DNA of 64,000 nucleotides, taken from Gammaproteobacteria bacterium. Its GTDB lineage: Bacteria > Pseudomonadota > Gammaproteobacteria > Pseudomonadales > Pseudohongiellaceae. This document shows, one piece after another, positions 44,838-52,221 of this stretch. The notes under the pieces were generated by a model. It saw nothing but the letters and a program-made list of their open reading frames with translations, ran no database searches and was not told where the DNA came from. Every line of letters starts with the position of its first letter. Positions within the stretch are counted from its first letter, which is position 1. A program made the position numbers and the translations under genes. Location of the stretch: NCBI GenBank assembly GCA_029253585.1, contig JAQWZF010000023.1:124001-188000 (forward strand). Direction: 5' to 3'.

Positions 44838-45488
44838 TTATTCAGCCTCCGTCATATACATTCGCTTGTTCACACTATCCAGCGTGATAATGAAGTCCTC
44901 AAGCAGCGCCTCTCCAATCGTACCCACAGTTAAGAACTCTGCCTCCGGGTCGGAGATCGTGAGCCTCTCGCCCCTGCCTGCGTAATGATCATAGGGTACT
45001 TCCAGGTGGGGGATATTTGTCTCCACACTGCGCAGCTGCAATGCGCCTAACTCTATAGATACATATTCGATGAAGAAATCCGATGCCTCAAGCAAAGAAT
45101 TATCACCGAGAAACTCCGCATCGGTGAGGCCTAAAGACTCACTGGTCGCCCTGTCTAGCAGCATAAACTCTTCATAGCCGCTATCGACTCTTAACCACGT
45201 ATCCAGGCCCTCTACATTCGCCGCAATGGCTAGCTCGGCCAGTTCAGAGTTGACATGAAAGGCGGTGCTTGCCTGCGCCCGTAGATCGATAGAGCTGCGA
45301 TCTAGCGTGCAGACTTCTCCCCTATCGATATCGATCTGCAAAAGCTCATTCTCTCCAATTTCCAGCTGCAATGCCACGAGCATATCGCCCTGCGCATCAG
45401 AGAGGCTGCTACAGCCAGTTTCAGCACTGTAGGCAATTTGGCTAAGGCTAAGTCCACAGCATATTAGAACAAGGAACAATTTTTTCAT
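44838..45488 (-). CDS. Secreted retropepsin-like protein
   Basis: The signal peptide (MKKLFLVLICCGLSLSQIAYSAE) precedes a domain in which LRVDSGYEEFMLLDRATSESLGL resembles the DTG motif region of pepsin-like retropepsins. A matching later strand GTIGEALLEDFIITLDSVNKRMYM fits the flap and C-terminal pattern of aspartyl-protease-like secreted proteins. The DTG is DSG here, so catalysis is uncertain. The ATG at 45488 is chosen because the signal peptide starts there; the longer frame starts with a weak TTG. Confidence 0.65.
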   Translation of the reverse strand: MKKLFLVLICCGLSLSQIAYSAETGCSSLSDAQGDMLVALQLEIGENELLQIDIDRGEVCTLDRSSIDLRAQASTAFHVNSELAELAIAANVEGLDTWLRVDSGYEEFMLLDRATSESLGLTDAEFLGDNSLLEASDFFIEYVSIELGALQLRSVETNIPHLEVPYDHYAGRGERLTISDPEAEFLTVGTIGEALLEDFIITLDSVNKRMYMTEAE

Positions 45489-45533
45489 GCGCAGCACTAG
45501 CCAGATCCCGTATTTAGAAAGACTCAGTGTCAA

Positions 45534-45933
45534 GATTACAACAGAACTTCTTCAAGCAATAGTCACACAAATAATAGGGGAAATAGCCAAGGATAAATCT
45601 GAGCTGCTCTAGCTTGGTGCGCAGGCACCCGTTTGTGCACAACTCTTCCTCGCCACAGCTCTAATACCACCTCCTTCCCAGGCACTTTTACGAGATATAA
45701 AATTTTCCGACCTTGCGCTGACGGGCTTGCTCTAGGGGCTTACACTGCTTCCAGACGCGATCTTGCAGGGTTCTGCTTACTGCTGTCATTTCTTTCTCTA
45801 CTAATAATTATATTGGCACAAGGATTGCAATATACGAATCAGTTGCTTCCGCTAAAGCACTACTTCTATTGACTTCCAAGGATTGGAAATCTCTCGAATT
45901 TATCCACGGAAGCCCATTTAGGATCTCTACCCA
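45534..45933. other. Intergenic region, nothing recognised
   Basis: No gene or clear signal is seen in this stretch before the LysR gene. It may hold the divergent promoters. A plus-strand frame (45633-45872) has no ribosome site or plausible composition. Confidence 0.5.
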
Positions 45934-46812
45934 ATGCAAACTCATCACCGAGGACTGCGTACATTTTGTACCGCGGCCCAGCACCTTAGTTTCAAAAAAG
46001 CAGCCAATGAGTTATCCCTAACTCCCAGCGCCGTGAGCCATCAGATCAGCGACCTGGAAGACGAGCTAGGTACAAAGCTGTTCAAGCGTATGACTCGTCG
46101 CATAACCCTAACCCCTGATGGATCCATGCTGTATGGCGAAATCAGCCCCTATCTGAAGGCAATCGATGAGGCCACTAATAAAATTCGTAAGCAAACGACG
46201 CGTCACCCTCTGCTGGTTCAGATGCCCGAGTTCTTCGCAAGCGAGCTTCTCATGCCACGCATGAGTGGCTTTAGCGACGCACATCCAAATATTGATTTAC
46301 AGATAGAGGGTCTTGGGATTACCGACACCCAAAATCCAGCCGCTGACATTAATATAGTCCTCTCGCGCAAGACGCCGAATGCGATTAAGGTCGCAAAGCT
46401 ATTTCCTATACGTTATGTACCTGCCTGCAGTCTGGCACAGAGGGAAAAATGGGAGCACGAAGGAATTACAGAGCTGGCCGCAATAAAGAAGGCGACAATT
46501 TTATTGCACAAGGCTAGACCCAATGCCTGGGATCAATGGGCAGAAAATGCTGGAGTCGCCGATCTTCGGCCCAATAAAATTATCTACGTCGACAGCATGT
46601 TCGCTCTGTCCAGGGCCGCAGAACAGAGTGTCGGTATTGCGTTGATGCCGCTTCCGGTTAGCCAGGATTGGTTCAATTCGGGATCACTGGTTGCATTGCA
46701 CGACTCTCATCTTGTGACCGCAGACTGTTATTGGTTAGCGCTCAATGGTAACAGCAATAAAAGAATCGCCCTGACTTTCTGGCATTGGCTAATCGAAACA
46801 TTCAATCAGTAG
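45934..46812 (+). CDS. LysR family transcriptional regulator (GcvA-like)
   Basis: This 292-residue regulator has an N-terminal helix-turn-helix (FCTAAQHLSFKKAANELSLTPSAVSHQISDLEDELGTKLFKRMTRR). The effector-binding part has LLVQMPEFFASELLMPRM and SMFALSRAAEQSVGIALMPLP, in the style of the GcvA/LysR activators. The neighbours do not show the target gene. The coding region follows 45933 directly. Effector unknown. Confidence 0.9.
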   Translation: MQTHHRGLRTFCTAAQHLSFKKAANELSLTPSAVSHQISDLEDELGTKLFKRMTRRITLTPDGSMLYGEISPYLKAIDEATNKIRKQTTRHPLLVQMPEFFASELLMPRMSGFSDAHPNIDLQIEGLGITDTQNPAADINIVLSRKTPNAIKVAKLFPIRYVPACSLAQREKWEHEGITELAAIKKATILLHKARPNAWDQWAENAGVADLRPNKIIYVDSMFALSRAAEQSVGIALMPLPVSQDWFNSGSLVALHDSHLVTADCYWLALNGNSNKRIALTFWHWLIETFNQ

Positions 46813-47114
46813 AAGATGGTTTAGAACTGGACGTTTGGAAAAAATCAGTGAAGAAGATTGAAAATTGAGTGAGAAAGATAGATGCAGAATATTCACCCGT
46901 TACATTAGGAAACATACTTTGTCACCGGCATCGGTGATCCTTACTATAGACACAAATCGAGAAACAGACGGCACACAAACCTAACTGCATCTACTTCGAA
47001 AGAATTGCATTAGTAATGTCAGAAAAAATATCTAAGCACAAATAAATTTCAGCCAGTGTGTTTTGCGATTTTGAAACCTAACTAATCATTTACTGTATTT
47101 ACAAAGGATCAATC
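46813..47114. other. Intergenic region
   Basis: No gene is seen. A small hairpin (TCACCG-GCA-TCGGTGA) occurs near 46921. AAGGA precedes the start of the next gene. Confidence 0.5.
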
Positions 47115-47603
47115 ATGAAATCTTTCTCACATTCAAAACTTACACTTGCCGCTATCACTCTTGCATCTTCGTTAGCTACAACTAGCGCATTTGCTGACTA
47201 TCACTTAACTGCATTCAGCGAGACGCTGGGCTTCAAGGCGCTTATTAGCGAAGACATCTCTGCGACAGAAGCAACCTTCGCATCGCGCAGCGTTAAGAAC
47301 ATGGACTATTTTGAAGCTAACAATCTCTGTGTTGCTCAAATAATTCTGGAGGATTTCGACTCTGCTATAGCCAGCTGTAGCGGCGCTCTTGATAAGGCAG
47401 AATTTTCTTCAGAGCTTACTATCGAGAAAGAGAAAATCGCGCTGGCGGCGATCTACTCTAATCTGGCGGTGGCGAAGGCCATGATCGGCGATACTGCTGG
47501 CGCGAATGTCGACCTTGAGATGGCGCTAACGCTTAACAAGAGAGACGACAACGCCAATATTAACTATGACCTGATTAGCACCAACCTACTAGCGGGAAGC
47601 TAG
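47115..47603 (+). CDS. Secreted TPR-like protein of unknown function
   Basis: The signal peptide (ending TSAFA) leads to a helical protein. The segments ANNLCVAQIILEDFDSAIASCSGALDKA and IYSNLAVAKAMIGDTAGANVDLEMALTLNK look like two helix-turn-helix units of tetratricopeptide type, with two cysteines. It probably acts as an interaction protein in the envelope. AAGGA precedes the start. Family not recognised beyond the TPR-like pattern. Confidence 0.65.
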   Translation: MKSFSHSKLTLAAITLASSLATTSAFADYHLTAFSETLGFKALISEDISATEATFASRSVKNMDYFEANNLCVAQIILEDFDSAIASCSGALDKAEFSSELTIEKEKIALAAIYSNLAVAKAMIGDTAGANVDLEMALTLNKRDDNANINYDLISTNLLAGS

Positions 47604-47698
47604 GCAACAAGCGCTAAGCTAGTAAACGAACAACTCTCCTTGGCTGAACCACTAAGACTGTCATACAGCTTGAGTGAATTCAGCCTTTTTTACTACTC

Positions 47699-47738
47699 AA
47701 AAAAATGGGATCAATGCATGCATTGATCCCATTTTTTT
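47699..47738. terminator. Symmetric terminator palindrome
   Basis: This is a perfect 40-bp palindrome (20+20): seven A, TGGGATCAATGCA, its complement and seven T. It lies between the secreted protein gene and the convergent 42-residue protein gene, and can serve both. Confidence 0.93.
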
Positions 47739-47756
47739 GGTTCGTCGCTTATGTTG

Positions 47757-47885
47757 TTAACGTACCGCTCGGCCTAAATAGACCTGAAACGTCCTCTCCA
47801 CATAGTCATCCACACCTGGTACAAAAAGCACGGCGAGGATGGTGGCAACAACCGCTACAGCAGTAAAAATATAGAAGTTCTTCAT
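47757..47885 (-). CDS. Small single-span membrane protein, 42 residues
   Basis: This gene is below the usual size cut-off and is easy to miss. On the minus strand ATG (47885) with AAAGGG nine bases before it starts MKNFYIFTAVAVVATILAVL, a strong hydrophobic helix, followed by PGVDDYVERTFQVYLGRAVR and TAA. It starts 30 bases after the stop of the split-barrel gene on the same strand, so it should be co-transcribed. It ends just before a strong terminator. Function unknown; a small partner of the split-barrel protein is possible. Confidence 0.65.
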   Translation of the reverse strand: MKNFYIFTAVAVVATILAVLFVPGVDDYVERTFQVYLGRAVR

Positions 47886-47915
47886 GATGCAAACCCTTTA
47901 GTTATGAAGCGGTCG

Positions 47916-48434
47916 CTAGCTACGCGGTGCAGCCTCGAACACCCACACATCCCCTGCTTCGACTGCAGCACGAGTAGTCGCCGATGGGTACTTGGCAGTT
48001 ATTGTGGCGGTCAATCCATCGAGCACATCACCAGAGCGCAGGCGCTTGAGCTGACGCTCGTAGCGGACACCATTGATGCGAATTACGGCGCGCCCATCGC
48101 GTTCGGCTTGAATAGGCCACTGCTTCCAAAGACGGCCAATTGGGTTCCCCATATAACCTGACCAGATATATATCTTGTTCTCGTATTCGGCAATCCAGAT
48201 TCGTCGAGACTGGGCAGGATCTAACAGCTGCATTTCTATCGTTGGAATATCACTCACGAAACTCCAGTCAGGATCCGGGCCCGAATGCAGCTTTCCCGCT
48301 ACAAGTGGGCCGCCAGAGAAGACGCGATTTGGGCCGTCTTCGAATCGCTGCTTCGCACCTGCGGTAGCAATCGCCGCGACAGGAATCAACAACAAGCAGA
48401 ACACCACAATAATTGCTCTCTTGATTATCTTCAT
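47916..48434 (-). CDS. Membrane-anchored split-barrel protein, DUF2255-like
   Basis: This 172-residue protein has an N-terminal membrane helix (about 6-26) and a domain like that of 1492-2058: GGPLVAG, TIEMQLLDP, RRIWIAEYENKIYIWSGY, IGRLWKQWP, VRYERQL and DVWVFEAAP at the end. The two are clearly paralogues, and a weaker third is at 40240. The split-barrel group uses flavin or F420 in some members, but no cofactor residue is confirmed here. AGAGGA precedes the start. It stands between a CHEGNYGM gene and the 42-residue protein gene. Confidence 0.7.
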   Translation of the reverse strand: MKIIKRAIIVVFCLLLIPVAAIATAGAKQRFEDGPNRVFSGGPLVAGKLHSGPDPDWSFVSDIPTIEMQLLDPAQSRRIWIAEYENKIYIWSGYMGNPIGRLWKQWPIQAERDGRAVIRINGVRYERQLKRLRSGDVLDGLTATITAKYPSATTRAAVEAGDVWVFEAAPRS

Positions 48435-48539
48435 AACATCCTCTATTGGATTAGTAATAGCTTCCTACGGTTCATATAAGAATGGGGCCTGAGTAGGTAT
48501 AACACCCAAGGGCCCATTATTCGAACAGCGAACTAAAAA

Positions 48540-49565
48540 TTACTGTGCTTCGGACTCGGCTAAGGCATCCTGCACTCTCGCTCCGCGGAGAATGTTTACC
48601 ATGCCGTAATTTCCCTCATGGCATGCATACTCGTAGAGCAAGCCCGCTACCTTCGTCATCGGTATAATGGCGGTGAATTTGTCAGTAAATGTCGTTGGAT
48701 CGTCGACGGTGAATTCATAATCTACAGTATAGGGGCCTACACGAGTAAAACGTTCTGTGAGCACCTTTTCTGCGGACGTTCCAGCCTGGCCGAAGCTAGA
48801 AGACAGACCATTGAAATTTCGCGTCTGTACTACCAGCGTGTCTCCCTCCCAATAACCACGAGAGTCTCCCATCCACAATCGAACATCATCACTAAGAGAA
48901 GCCAATTCGCTTGGCGCGTCCACCAGAGGGACAACGCGAGCATCGTGAATCATCTCGGTCAAGATGACAGCGGTATCCTTGCTCTGAAAAATCTGCACAT
49001 TATTGTTGTACAGGCTGGGAATAAACGGGGGGCCAGCATTGAACCCTATGAGACAACGCTCTGAAAGACCGCGATCCTCAGGGCCATCTGTACCTATGCC
49101 GCCGGCAGAGATACGCACCGGACGCAATTCACCTGTTGTATCGCCTCCGTATACTCCCTGGTTGGCTATCGCACCCTCCACTAACGCCGGAAGCCTGCCA
49201 TCAATCGGGTAGACAATATGCGAGGTGCGCACATCGCCACCGATACCCGCATTCTCAACCCAGAAATCGTTGTAGGAGCCATCGACTCCCTCGACCGCAA
49301 TCGCACCATCATTCGATGCATCTCTAGCGGCCCGTTGCTCTACAACCGCCCGTACTTCCTCCGGTGTAAGGAATTGACGATCACCGTATCGAGATGGTCG
49401 CTGCATGGGCGTATTGGACGAGAAATTCCATACTCCCTGGAGGTCGGGCTGACCCCACTCTGTGCGAGGAACAGCATAGTAATCTGCAGCAAAAGCCGCG
49501 ATAGAGAACACACAGCTCAACGCCAGTGCAGTTAGACTTTGACACGCTATTATTGTTTTTCTCAT
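48540..49565 (-). CDS. Secreted CHEGNYGM-motif protein, paralogue 3
   Basis: The signal peptide (ending SIAAFA) leads to QPDLQGVWNFSSNTPMQRP, SERCLIGFNAGPPFIPSLYNNNVQIF, EMIHDARVVPL, MGDSRGYWEGDTLVVQTRNF and YEYACHEGNYGMVNIL. It matches the gene at 13765 in every ordered motif. GGAG precedes the start. It lies 105 bases before the split-barrel gene on the same strand, forming a cassette of three genes. Confidence 0.8.
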   Translation of the reverse strand: MRKTIIACQSLTALALSCVFSIAAFAADYYAVPRTEWGQPDLQGVWNFSSNTPMQRPSRYGDRQFLTPEEVRAVVEQRAARDASNDGAIAVEGVDGSYNDFWVENAGIGGDVRTSHIVYPIDGRLPALVEGAIANQGVYGGDTTGELRPVRISAGGIGTDGPEDRGLSERCLIGFNAGPPFIPSLYNNNVQIFQSKDTAVILTEMIHDARVVPLVDAPSELASLSDDVRLWMGDSRGYWEGDTLVVQTRNFNGLSSSFGQAGTSAEKVLTERFTRVGPYTVDYEFTVDDPTTFTDKFTAIIPMTKVAGLLYEYACHEGNYGMVNILRGARVQDALAESEAQ

Positions 49566-49697
49566 GAAAGGCTCCGCGGGTAACTAATTCCCGATAGCTA
49601 AAAGGTAGCTCATTCCCCAGGACAGCACAATTTTTAAATGGCGACAAAATGTAGCTAGGAGTACTGAAACTAACGCTAGTTAGATGATGAGGGAGAC

Positions 49698-50552
49698 CTA
49701 GGAACAGCCTAGCGCCTTCAATAGCTTAGAAGATGGCCGCGGATCGCTCTCTGGAAAGAGATCCAAACTACTCATCAACTCGATCTGGTCGATATCTGCC
49801 TGGTATTCGCAGAGCTGGTCCGTCTGGGACAGGTCTTGAGGAAAGACGAAGGCGGCGATGCCGTTCTCTGCGACAACTACCTTAAAGTAAGCGGCCGGAT
49901 TCAGATCGGCGCTGTTGGCCGAAGTGCTTAGGGGTTGATCGATGAGATACAGAGGCCCACTGATGACACCGAGGCCGTTCTCACTCGTCACGATACGATT
50001 CAGAGTCTGCTCTAGCTGCAACCATGGACCGCGTCGCAGGGGCGTGGGCATCGGCACCATATTGCTGAGATTATTAAGTTCAGGCCAATACGGCGTCTGC
50101 GCGAAGCAGGTCATAGGCGCAAGTCTAGCGCGTTCTTCCGGCGCAGCGGGCTCATTAACGCCACCATAGGGGTTGTCGCCGCTACTAATTTACGCGAGTG
50201 AGAAACCCAGCGCCTCGGCTTCCGCAAGCTCTTCGATGCCAGACAGACGAACCAGCTCATCGGGCTGCCAGAAACGTGGGAGTAAAGAGGCGACACCGAT
50301 CGCTTCCTTGGTTAATCGATAGGCCACCCAGTCTGCCATTCCAGTATCCCCATTGAGGCCGGCGGCATAGAGATTGTGTACGACAACATTAGATCGAGTA
50401 GCCGCAAGGCCCGAGGAATAGCTAGGGCAGCTTCCCTGTCAGTGACCAATAGCGATGTTCTGTCCATGTAAGGAAAACGGGAGGAATACAGCGATTGCCG
50501 CCCACAGCAGTAATAATAAGGCAGTTGGTTTGTTCGAGTTATACGTTCTCAT
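49698..50552 (-). pseudogene. Decayed DNA/RNA non-specific endonuclease (NUC1) gene
   Basis: One minus-strand frame runs from ATG 50552, through a hydrophobic signal-like stretch (MRTYNSNKPTALLLLLWAAIA), to TGA (50439-50441), then to TAA (50190-50192), and ends at 49698. In between are parts of the NUC1 family: MADWVAYRLTKEAIG, FWQPD, LNNLSNMVP, RRGPWLQLEQ and YFKVVVAENGIAAF. At the place of the catalytic DRGH motif it has ERARLAP, so the histidine is lost. Two stops and a broken active site make a pseudogene likely. An exported nuclease would have been the ancestral function. Confidence 0.8.
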
Positions 50553-50756
50553 CAGGATTGCTACTCAATTCACAGTAAGATCTATTGGCTAAATCTACTA
50601 CTCACCACCAAGAATAGCACCTCGCGCACTGGAGCCCAAAACTCTTGTACTCCCTTATCGCAATGATCTAAGCTTGCTATCTGTCGCAATTTAGCCCGGG
50701 AAATAACAGTAGCCCAAAGCAACTGGACAACTTTGAACACCTAACAGGAGAGACAG

Positions 50757-52118
50757 ATGTACATTCAGCCTAGAACTAGTGGCGGTGAGAAAACAGCCTG
50801 GCGACGAAGCAGCTTACTCAGCCTTTGCTTGATCCTAATCGCCGCCTGCAGCCCCGCCCCCAACTCAACCAATGTCTCAACTTCTGCCGCTGCACCCGAG
50901 CCCGCAACTGCGGCTCTGGCAATAGCAGCGCCAGAATCCGTGGGTATCGATTCGGCGCGCCTTGATAGAATCACTCAGGCTATGCAAGGCTATGTAGACC
51001 AAGGCTTGCTGGCTGGCGTTGTCACTATGGCTGCCCGCGACAATAAGCTCGTGCACTTCGAATCCGTAGGTTATCGCGATCTTGAGGCGCAGTCTGCAAT
51101 GAGCAATGACGCCCTCTTTCGCATCTACTCTATGAGCAAGCCGATAACCGGGGTCGCTCTGATGATTCTCTACGAAGAAGGTAAGTTCCGGCTAGCAGAC
51201 CCGGTAGAAAAATACCTACCAGAACTGAAGGATTTGCAGGTCTTTGCTGGCACTGATGATAACGGCGATATCATTACCGAGCCGGCGGGGCATAAGATGA
51301 CGATTCGTGAACTGATGAGCCACACGGGGGGACTCTCTTACGGCATCTTCGCTCAGTCTCCTGTGGACTCAAAATATGTTGAAGCCGGGCTATTAGACAC
51401 CGGAGACACATTAGAAGAATTCACCACCAAGCTCGGGCAAATTCCTCTCAAACACCAGCCAGGCAGCACGTGGGAATACAGTGTGTCTGTAGACGTCCAA
51501 GGTTATCTGGTTGAAAAACTTGCGGGCCAATCCTTTGGCAGCTTCCTTGAAGAACGAATCTTCGATCCTTTAGGAATGACCGACACAGATTTCCATGTAC
51601 CCGAAGAAAAAGTATCACGCTTCGCCCAGGTTTATGGCTATGACGAAGAGGGGAATCTGATTGCGGGTGAAGGCTTTGAAGGTGCAAACTTCCTGGCCGA
51701 CCCGGTCTTCGAATCAGGCGGCGGGGGATTGGTTTCCACCGCAATGGACTATATGCGCTTTAGTCAGATGCTGTTAAATGGCGGCGAACTTGATGGTGTA
51801 AGAATCCTGGCTCCGCTCACAGTCGACCTGATGCACAGAGACCAGACTCCCAAGGGGATGGCGCCTAGCGGGCTAAGCATGCAGGGCACTGGTTTCGGAC
51901 TCGATTTTGCCGTAATCGAGGATCCAGTCGAAGCTGAGTCCTACTCCTCTGGAGAATTTTACTGGGGCGGCGCTGCTGGAACTTGGTTCTGGATTGACCC
52001 GGTTGAGAATCTGGTATTCATAGGCATGATCCAACAATTCGGAGGCCAACTGCCTAATGTGCGAGCGGCTTCGAAGCGATTGCTGTATCAATCAATACTA
52101 GATCCATACGGCATCTAA
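50757..52118 (+). CDS. Beta-lactamase-like serine hydrolase lipoprotein
   Basis: A lipobox (LIAAC, Cys31) directs this 453-residue protein to the envelope. It has the class C/DD-peptidase-like features: SMSK (Ser125, Lys128), a Tyr motif YSVSVDVQGYLVEKLAG, and a third box HKMTIRELMSHTGGLSYG. The family also includes esterases. AGGAG precedes the start. A strong terminator ends the transcript. Confidence 0.88.
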   Translation: MYIQPRTSGGEKTAWRRSSLLSLCLILIAACSPAPNSTNVSTSAAAPEPATAALAIAAPESVGIDSARLDRITQAMQGYVDQGLLAGVVTMAARDNKLVHFESVGYRDLEAQSAMSNDALFRIYSMSKPITGVALMILYEEGKFRLADPVEKYLPELKDLQVFAGTDDNGDIITEPAGHKMTIRELMSHTGGLSYGIFAQSPVDSKYVEAGLLDTGDTLEEFTTKLGQIPLKHQPGSTWEYSVSVDVQGYLVEKLAGQSFGSFLEERIFDPLGMTDTDFHVPEEKVSRFAQVYGYDEEGNLIAGEGFEGANFLADPVFESGGGGLVSTAMDYMRFSQMLLNGGELDGVRILAPLTVDLMHRDQTPKGMAPSGLSMQGTGFGLDFAVIEDPVEAESYSSGEFYWGGAAGTWFWIDPVENLVFIGMIQQFGGQLPNVRAASKRLLYQSILDPYGI

Positions 52119-52140
52119 GCTCTCTGTGCTTTAGCCTCAG

Positions 52141-52174
52141 GGTTACTCATAACTTAGCTGTGAGTAACCTTTTT
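52141..52174 (+). terminator. Rho-independent terminator
   Basis: GGTTACTCA (52141-52149) and TGAGTAACC (52161-52169) form a 9-bp stem followed by five T. It ends the serine hydrolase transcript, 23 bases after its stop. Confidence 0.85.
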
Positions 52175-52221
52175 GCTATTTGCTCTGTCGTAAATTTCCG
52201 AATTACAGCCCAGGATTCCCG

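Noticed and set aside
45633-45872. Plus-strand frame before the LysR gene
   Set aside because: No ribosome site and no credible protein content; probably chance.
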